A stretch of DNA of 59,531 nucleotides, from assembly GCA_002559145.1 (NCBI GenBank), contig NTXX01000031.1, positions 9,195-68,725 on the forward strand, in the 5' to 3' direction. Positions within the stretch are counted from its first letter, which is position 1. Every line of letters starts with the position of its first letter. Shown here piece by piece: positions 54,264-59,531 of the stretch. Below the pieces are notes generated by a model. The model had not been told where the DNA came from. It searched no databases and saw nothing but the letters and a program-made list of their open reading frames with translations. This stretch comes from Bacillus sp. AFS006103. Its GTDB lineage: Bacteria > Bacillota > Bacilli > Bacillales > Cytobacillaceae. Made by a program: the position numbers and the translations under genes.

Positions 54264-54905
54264 TTGAAAAGTTTAATAAAAAAAGCTCCCTACTTATTAT
54301 TTTTACTTGTGATTCCTCTTTTAGCCAAAATTTATGAATTATTAAATTCCCATTCACATAGAGCTATCGATATTAGTACGGCGTTAGACCAAGCGATTCC
54401 GTTTTTGTCGGTATTTATCATTCCCTATATTCTTTGGTATGCCTATATCTTTTGTTATTTAGTTTACTTTTGTTTTAAAGACACAAAAGTGTACCTTAAA
54501 ACGTTGATTTTAATTGTGATAGCCGAACTAATATGTTTTGTCATTTATTTCTTCTTTCAAACAACCGTTCCAAGACCTACGATCACTGATAATAACGTCT
54601 TTAATCATCTGGTTTTGTGGATATACAATAATGATCGTCCGTTTAATTGTTTTCCAAGCATCCATGTCCTGACAACATTTGTTATCATGCTTGCTTCCCT
54701 TCATGTTAAAAATAAACATCTAATAAACAATATATGTATCCATGGTATCGGGACCTTGATCATTATTTCAACCCTTTTTATTAAGCAACATGTTATTTTT
54801 GATATGATTGGTTCCATGTTCTTGGTTACTTTCCTTTACGGAATTGCGTTTGAATTCATCTCATTTTCCCGAAAAACAGAAACTGTTTATCTTAAAGAAA
54901 AATAG
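54264..54905 (+). CDS. PAP2 superfamily membrane phosphatase
   Basis: 213 aa, six hydrophobic segments, TTG start at 54264 after GGGAGGGG. PAP2 motifs: C2 with FPSIHV and C3 with KQHVIFDMIG (catalytic His and Asp); the first motif is weak (RPT). Likely dephosphorylates an isoprenoid or lipid phosphate at the membrane; the substrate is unknown. Similar to inositol-phosphotransferase-like PAP2 proteins. Confidence 0.82.
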   Translation: MKSLIKKAPYLLFLLVIPLLAKIYELLNSHSHRAIDISTALDQAIPFLSVFIIPYILWYAYIFCYLVYFCFKDTKVYLKTLILIVIAELICFVIYFFFQTTVPRPTITDNNVFNHLVLWIYNNDRPFNCFPSIHVLTTFVIMLASLHVKNKHLINNICIHGIGTLIIISTLFIKQHVIFDMIGSMFLVTFLYGIAFEFISFSRKTETVYLKEK

Positions 54906-54928
54906 TTACAATTTAATCACTAATAAAA

Positions 54929-54960
54929 AGAGTGTCTTTAGACACTCTGTTTTTTTTTTT
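54929..54960 (+). terminator. Terminator
   Basis: Stem AGAGTGTC / GACACTCT then a long T-run, 23 bp past the PAP2 stop codon. Confidence 0.88.
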
Positions 54961-55002
54961 CAAAAGCTTGTTTACTTATAATGCATAGAAAAAATAATCC
55001 GA

Positions 55003-55680
55003 TTACGTCATATGGATTGTTTTAATGTGTTGAAGATTAATAAAGACTGGATCTTCTTTTGCGCCAATTAATTCAACAAAATTATTATTTATTCCTTGAA
55101 TCTTCCCAATGACATGCTCATTTTCACCGATATTAAAGACAATCAATTCACCTGTTAACTTTTCGATTTGTACCTCGAAAGATCTTGCAAAGGTTATATT
55201 GCTTGGGTTTACCGGAAGATTTGCGTTGCTTAGGCCGTAGGGACGTTGATTATTTGTGTAAGGAATTAACCATTTTAAATGGTTAAGGGAGATAAACATG
55301 GTTTTGTAGATTGGGGAGTAGAAAACAAAATAATTATTCATAATACTAATGATGTAGCCATGAAGGGCAAGGTTACTAGTAACATATATTTCTGTAAAGA
55401 TTCCTTTCGCTGCAGTCAAAGTTTTTCTCAACGAGATTTCTTCGTTATTATTATAGATTGGCGCTGGTTCGTCTTGAAGAGTAATTTCATCGAACTCATT
55501 AATTTCGTCTTGTTTTAAATAGCGCCAATTTTGGCAATGGATTGCGGGGATGTATAGGTAATCGTATCCATTAAAAACAACCCATAAATCGGTGCCTACA
55601 TCAATCAATAACCCACTAATGAATTTCTTTCCCGAGATCTCCAGTTTAATATATTTTCCGATATTATCTTTCAACTTCAT
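55003..55680 (-). CDS. CotB-like spore coat protein, no Ser-rich tail
   Basis: 225 aa made of repeated small beta-barrel (LSm-like) units: about residues 5-55 (IGKYIKLEISGKKFISGLLI), 85-140 and 175-225. This is the pattern of the N-terminal half of CotB. It lacks the Lys/Ser-rich tail. First of three such genes in the cluster with cotH, all on the minus strand. A structural coat role is inferred from family and context. Confidence 0.65.
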   Translation of the reverse strand: MKLKDNIGKYIKLEISGKKFISGLLIDVGTDLWVVFNGYDYLYIPAIHCQNWRYLKQDEINEFDEITLQDEPAPIYNNNEEISLRKTLTAAKGIFTEIYVTSNLALHGYIISIMNNYFVFYSPIYKTMFISLNHLKWLIPYTNNQRPYGLSNANLPVNPSNITFARSFEVQIEKLTGELIVFNIGENEHVIGKIQGINNNFVELIGAKEDPVFINLQHIKTIHMT

Positions 55681-55869
55681 TTACTCACATCCTTTCCTAG
55701 GTATACCCATTAACAAATAGAGGAGGGCTGAAAAGAGGAATTGTTTAATATATACTTGATTAGAACTGCCCAGCTCATATTTGTATGGTATTTTGGGGGT
55801 TAAAAAATGGGGTAAAATGAAGGAACAAACCTAAATGAATTTAGACTATTCCATCAAGAATTCATAAAA

Positions 55870-57108
55870 TTAAAATCTTGTTGCTCGATTGTTTCTGTTT
55901 GGCCATCCTGCAAATGGGAAACCTTTTTGGTTGTCTTCATTTGCTGGTTCACCTGCAAAACGAAAAACTTTTTTCTCCTGCTCTTTTTGTTTCCATACAT
56001 TTTGACTGTTGCTATTCGTGTTCAAATCATTGGTTTTATTCTCAGCTTTATTCTCAGCTTTATTTTCTGGTTTCTTCGTTGCCTGATTTTGTATAGAAAA
56101 AGTTTTAACAGGAATGGAAGTATCTTGTGTTTTCGTTGTTTTTACTTCACTATTTTGTAATTTTAATGGTGGTGCTGGCGTATTATCATTATTTTGAAAG
56201 GATACTGATTCTTTTACAGGTTTCATTTCTTTTGATTGATCACTTTCTTTTGACGTACTCGATTTAGTTTCTTCAGACTTTTTATCTCGAGTGCTCTGCT
56301 CTTTGGACTTTTTCATTTCAGAAGAAGTTTTTGACGAATCCTTTTCTTCAGCATGTGATGATTTTTTAGTCTTCACAGAAGTCGAAAGAATCTCATCCTT
56401 GGTTTGAACCATTGTAGCCTCAATCTTAATTGGCTGTGACCAAACCATTGTATTGTTCGATTCTTCCATAACTATCGTATCTTGTTTTTTCTCATTTTTA
56501 TCTTTTTTATCATTTTTCTCGTTTTTCTCAGATTTTTGTTTTTTATCTGAGTTTTTGCTATCCTCTTTTGATTCTGACTTTGATTTCTCCTCTTTTTTGG
56601 AATCATCTTTATCCGAGGAACTATCTGATTTGTCTTTCGCTTCATTTTTATCGTTGCCTTTGGATGATGTCTTATCTGAAGCTTCTTCTTTAATAAACCC
56701 TTTGAGGATGTTGGATACATGTGTTAATTTAATTAAAATTCGCTCTTCACCATTAATTAGAGTAGCAAAGTCTTCATCGATTTCGCTTAAAACACCAGTA
56801 AATCGTTGTTTGTTAATACTCAAAATCGTTACCCACGTATGTTGAAAAGACTGGAGTAGGTCTACTAAGCTTTGTGTTTTTTGAAACCTTGCCGTTGTTT
56901 TCTCAGGCTGAAACTTTTTTGTATTTTTTGTAATGGCTTGAATTTTATCGATGTTATAATAAAAAATGTAATTATTTTCAGTTTCTAACACTACATGGTC
57001 TGCTTCAACACCAATTAGTTTTCCTTTAAAAATATCTTCACCTACAAATAGATTTACTTCAAAGCCTTTTAATAAATCCAATGCAGCTGAAAATTTCTCT
57101 CTACCCAT
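55870..57108 (-). CDS. CotB-type spore coat protein with long Lys/Ser/Glu-rich tail
   Basis: 412 aa; ATG after AAGGAGGA. Residues 10-60 and 85-135 are two LSm-like units (GFEVNLFVGEDIFKGKL; WVTILSINKQRFTGVL) as in CotB. Residues about 140-385 are disordered, with dense Lys, Ser, Glu, Asp and Asn (e.g. SSSDKDDSKKEEKSKSESK), like the phosphorylated C-terminal half of B. subtilis CotB, a CotH substrate. The tail ends with a short aromatic/Gly/Pro segment. CotH is encoded two genes upstream. Confidence 0.8.
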   Translation of the reverse strand: MGREKFSAALDLLKGFEVNLFVGEDIFKGKLIGVEADHVVLETENNYIFYYNIDKIQAITKNTKKFQPEKTTARFQKTQSLVDLLQSFQHTWVTILSINKQRFTGVLSEIDEDFATLINGEERILIKLTHVSNILKGFIKEEASDKTSSKGNDKNEAKDKSDSSSDKDDSKKEEKSKSESKEDSKNSDKKQKSEKNEKNDKKDKNEKKQDTIVMEESNNTMVWSQPIKIEATMVQTKDEILSTSVKTKKSSHAEEKDSSKTSSEMKKSKEQSTRDKKSEETKSSTSKESDQSKEMKPVKESVSFQNNDNTPAPPLKLQNSEVKTTKTQDTSIPVKTFSIQNQATKKPENKAENKAENKTNDLNTNSNSQNVWKQKEQEKKVFRFAGEPANEDNQKGFPFAGWPNRNNRATRF

Positions 57109-57166
57109 ATTTAATCCTCCTTAAGAGATAATGGGTCGCTCCTCTATTGGAGAAGCGACATATTTT

Positions 57167-57625
57167 TTATTCGTTATCGTCTTTATCATTGTTCGATGTT
57201 TCAACCTTTAGTCCATAGCTGATGTTTCGAATATGCTTCATGGACACCCGAACAACTTCTTCTTTCACAATTAGGGAAGCAAAATGTTTATTTGCTTCGC
57301 TTAAAACACCCTCGAATGATTCAGGACCTCCACGATTAATTCTCACCCATTGAAATCTGATGCTTTCTAATAGCTTTACAAAGTTTTCAGCTGTTTTAAA
57401 ATCAAATTTTTCTGGGACCTTTAAACCGAACTTCATATCATCCTTAGAACTTTCTGTAACGCTTCTAATGTGATTTGTTTTATAGTAAACGACGCCATCA
57501 GTTTCAGTTAAAAGGACAAAGAAGTCATCAAGAACAGCTAATAATTTCCCACTCCTTGATTCGGGACCTCCGCGGTCAACCTTGATTGTTTTACCCACAA
57601 ATAAATTCATCATCTCTTTTTCCAT
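57167..57625 (-). CDS. CotB-like spore coat protein with RGGPES motifs
   Basis: 152 aa from the ATG at 57625, after AGGAGG; the frame extends upstream without a better site. Two LSm-like units, each with the RGGPES motif (DRGGPESRSGKL and NRGGPESFEGVL) that is typical of CotB. The C-terminus is a short acidic tail (NNDKDDNE). It may be the ordered partner of the longer CotB-type protein 58 bp downstream. Coat role inferred. Confidence 0.8.
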   Translation of the reverse strand: MEKEMMNLFVGKTIKVDRGGPESRSGKLLAVLDDFFVLLTETDGVVYYKTNHIRSVTESSKDDMKFGLKVPEKFDFKTAENFVKLLESIRFQWVRINRGGPESFEGVLSEANKHFASLIVKEEVVRVSMKHIRNISYGLKVETSNNDKDDNE

Positions 57626-57763
57626 AAAAGAATTATCCTCCTTTAAATTAAATAAACATTTACACTGCATCTATATGTATCACGGGATGATGTTGTACTA
57701 AAAAAGTAGCCTTTTTTTCCTGTTTTAGGTAAAAATAGGCAAAAAAAAGTATATGATTGAGAT

Positions 57764-58849
57764 TCATATACTGTTTACCTTTATAAAAGATGTTAATTCT
57801 TCCTTAAGAAAAGTGTTTCTCTTCTTGATAAAATTAAAATAAACCTTTTTTTCTTGCTCTAAGGTTGCTGCTGTAGTGCTTATATAGGGATCTAGACTAA
57901 TGTACGGCTTTAACGAATTGAATAGGTCATTAATAATCGGTTTTTGTATCTCTAAAGTGAAGTCGTTTTCCAAAATATTAGATAATATTTCATTATATAG
58001 ATTTCTAAAGTGTGGATAGTGGAAAAGTCTTGCTGAAAGTGTGTTATATCCGGTTAATGGAACATAGTCATAATCAAGCTTTCTGCCATGGAGGTTTCTT
58101 CCCCAGGTCCCATCATAATCCCAAGGAGAGATCTCATATAATCCAGTTTGGCCATTTTTATACAAGGCATAATTATGGATAAAGCCATCATAATTTTGAA
58201 CACAGACTGCCGCAGATACCCATCTTAAGTATTTCTCAATATCCAATACTTTTGGGATTTCTTTTTCAAAGTCTTCGTTACTTAAGGCATTAATCATCGC
58301 TATTAACTTTTGTACATCAACCATATCTTCTTTTTTACCATATTTTAATGTGTATCCTTGGTCTAAACGTTTTTTAATTTCCTTTTTCTTAGTTAATAAG
58401 GAGAAATTCGCTCGATTATTGGTTGCATAAATAATCGCTCCATCCGGCAAATTTCTTTTTTCAAGCAGATATTGATCAAAAGATTCTATCTCTAAATAGA
58501 TGCCTTTGTTATATCCATTGACATACAACAGAACATGCTGGGAGTGTGGAGAAATGACGCCAATACGATCAAAGAAATCGAGCGATAATTTATTCCTACT
58601 TAGTGATACATCTGAAAATTCGGCATTGAGGTGAATCTCATGGGCTTCATTGATCTTGTACGGTTTTTGAAAAACTATACGATAGGATTTTTTCTTCTTA
58701 TCCCTGATCACATTCCCACGATAGGCTATTTTAATACTAAAACGATCTTTACCTATCTTTAATACGGCAGGTACCAATTCATCGTTCCAAATGTCGCTAT
58801 CCAATTTTCTTAACCACTTCGGATTAATTAAAATTTCATATTTTAACAC
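57764..58849 (-). CDS. cotH: CotH family spore coat protein kinase
   Basis: 361 aa from a GTG at 58849, seven bases after AGGAG; the ATG at 58870 precedes that site. Length equals that of B. subtilis CotH (362 as I recall). Kinase-like motifs: RGNVIRDKKKKSYRIVF (Arg/Lys of the ATP site), NGYNKGIYLEIES, NYDGFIHNYALYKN and SPWDYDGTWGRN (metal-binding Asp pair). Predicted to phosphorylate Ser residues in coat proteins, the CotB-type tail and perhaps the Ser/Gly protein divergent from it. Sporulation-specific promoters are expected but not clearly visible. Confidence 0.88.
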   Translation of the reverse strand: MLKYEILINPKWLRKLDSDIWNDELVPAVLKIGKDRFSIKIAYRGNVIRDKKKKSYRIVFQKPYKINEAHEIHLNAEFSDVSLSRNKLSLDFFDRIGVISPHSQHVLLYVNGYNKGIYLEIESFDQYLLEKRNLPDGAIIYATNNRANFSLLTKKKEIKKRLDQGYTLKYGKKEDMVDVQKLIAMINALSNEDFEKEIPKVLDIEKYLRWVSAAVCVQNYDGFIHNYALYKNGQTGLYEISPWDYDGTWGRNLHGRKLDYDYVPLTGYNTLSARLFHYPHFRNLYNEILSNILENDFTLEIQKPIINDLFNSLKPYISLDPYISTTAATLEQEKKVYFNFIKKRNTFLKEELTSFIKVNSI

Positions 58850-59019
58850 TTGAATTCTCCTAAATAACATTTTTTTTAGATATATGCATCCTCATGGGTG
58901 GTTGTGTGTAGAAAATCTAAAATTATGAGTCTAAAAATATATGATTGTCTATGTCAAATAGATAAAATCATCATAAATTGAAATAGAAAAGAAAAATTTG
59001 TTAAGAAAGTGGTGGGAAA

Positions 59020-59531
59020 ATGGTATTAAAGCTTGATATTGAACAATTACTTTCACAAGCTAAAGAAAATGGTGTAGTAGGCTTTCTAGATAATAATCCT
59101 GTTGGTAAAAAAGGTCCAAAAGGAAATCCAAGTTCAGGTAGTACAGGAACTAGTGGAAGTACTGGCAGTGGAACAAGTGGAAGCACTGGCAGTGGAACAA
59201 GCGGCAGTGGCAGCAGTAGCTGTGGAAGTACAGGTAGTGGAACAAGCGGAAGCTCAGGCAGCAGTGGCTGTGGAAGTACAGGTAGTGGAACAAGCGGAAG
59301 CTCAGGTAGCGGAAGTTCAGGAAGTTCAGGAAGTTCAGGAAGCTCAGGAAGCTCAGGAAGCTCAGGTAGCGGTAAAAAACCTCGCCCTAAAGGACCTAAA
59401 GGCCCTAAAGGAAAAAAAGGAAGCAGCGGAAGTTCAGGTAGCTCAGGTAGCGGAAGTTCAGGAAGCTCAGGCAGTGGAAGTTCAGGAAGCTCAGGCAGTG
59501 GAAGTTCAGGCAGCTCAGGCAGCGGAAGTTC
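59020..59531 (+). CDS. Ser/Gly-repeat (collagen-like) protein, 3' end outside window
   Basis: At least 170 aa; ATG at 59020 after AGTGGTGGG. A 29-residue N-terminal head (LDIEQLLSQAKENGVVGFLD) is followed by VGKKGPKG and long runs of GSS, GST and SGSG, interrupted at residues 118-134 by a basic KPRPKGPKGPKGKKG block. Only two Cys are seen. The repeats are only partly in GXY register, so a true collagen helix is uncertain. Divergent from cotH (170 bp apart), the position of cotG in B. subtilis. Likely a spore surface protein and candidate CotH substrate. Confidence 0.75.
   Translation, partial: MVLKLDIEQLLSQAKENGVVGFLDNNPVGKKGPKGNPSSGSTGTSGSTGSGTSGSTGSGTSGSGSSSCGSTGSGTSGSSGSSGCGSTGSGTSGSSGSGSSGSSGSSGSSGSSGSSGSGKKPRPKGPKGPKGKKGSSGSSGSSGSGSSGSSGSGSSGSSGSGSSGSSGSGS

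Noticed and set aside
56453..56845. Plus-strand ORF of 130 codons inside the CotB-type gene
   Set aside because: It is the complement of the Lys/Ser-rich tail, giving Phe/Ser-rich nonsense with no ribosome site.
58850..59019. SigK-type promoters between cotH and the Ser/Gly gene
   Set aside because: CATA-like words occur on both strands, but none has the right CATANNNTA form with an AC -35; left uncalled although sporulation promoters are expected.
59001..59186. Minus-strand ORF rich in Pro/Leu/Val at the right edge
   Set aside because: Complement of the Ser/Gly repeats; low-complexity shadow.

Overview
The window is chromosomal DNA from a low-GC, endospore-forming member of the Bacillaceae. 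Supporting evidence: AGGAGG-type ribosome binding sites with frequent TTG/GTG starts, a T-box leader, TnrA-type nitrogen boxes, a SigL/RocR-type roc promoter, a class IV phaRBC polyhydroxyalkanoate (PHA) operon, a gamma-type small acid-soluble spore protein and a cotB/cotH-type spore coat cluster. A Neobacillus/Bacillus-like genus is plausible, but the species cannot be named from the sequence alone. There are no rRNA or tRNA genes, prophages, insertion sequences or CRISPR arrays.

Layout. 1-100: end of a 52-bp repeat array. 300-5370: PHA metabolism (phaR-phaB-phaC on the minus strand, with a second SDR reductase and a thiolase on the plus strand). 5.4-16.8 kb: mixed housekeeping and sporulation-related genes (DUF4317, two DUF3231 proteins, TerC, a zinc-ribbon/gp49 protein, an MFS pump, a Cys-rich pentapeptide protein, a TetM/EF-G-like GTPase, a tiny SASP, a LysE exporter). 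16.9-26.9 kb: DUF421 protein, then nitrate assimilation (nasA divergent from nasB-nasC, then nasD-nasE) with three exact TnrA-type boxes. 27-31.5 kb: orphan histidine kinase, two MFS transporters and a gamma-carbonic anhydrase. 31.6-36.4 kb: arginine/ornithine/proline catabolism (rocA, rocD, glutamate dehydrogenase) behind a near-consensus sigma-54 promoter with two RocR-like upstream sites. 36.5-46.8 kb: amidohydrolase, T-box-controlled ilvA, YeeI/YebC, an EamA transporter, a YbaK-like deacylase and small enzymes, with a second 52-bp repeat array at 42.9-43.2 kb. 46.9-51 kb: trehalose operon treP-treA-treR with operators and cre sites. 51-54.9 kb: an orphan terminated leader, a GNAT, a VOC protein, a LysM-M14 peptidase, a DCC protein and a PAP2 phosphatase. 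55-59.5 kb: spore coat cluster of three CotB-type proteins, CotH, and a divergent Ser/Gly-rich protein that runs off the right edge.

How the genes work together. Nitrate is imported by NasA, reduced to nitrite by NasB/NasC and to ammonium by NasD/NasE. RocA, RocD and glutamate dehydrogenase take proline and ornithine to glutamate and 2-oxoglutarate. TreP imports trehalose as trehalose-6-phosphate, TreA splits it and TreR represses. CotH is predicted to phosphorylate Ser-rich coat proteins encoded beside it.

Most notable observations: (i) a cotH gene with CotB-like genes and a divergent Ser/Gly-repeat protein, a layout resembling the B. subtilis cotB/cotG/cotH locus with a different repeat chemistry; (ii) 52-bp-period arrays in three places, two of them related only distantly, lying between convergent genes where both neighbours are visible; (iii) a 16-bp palindromic element that has become a terminator stem, a stop codon and an in-frame coding segment; (iv) a probable ATT start codon for phaC; (v) a promoter-hairpin-terminator unit at 51.1 kb with no recognised family.
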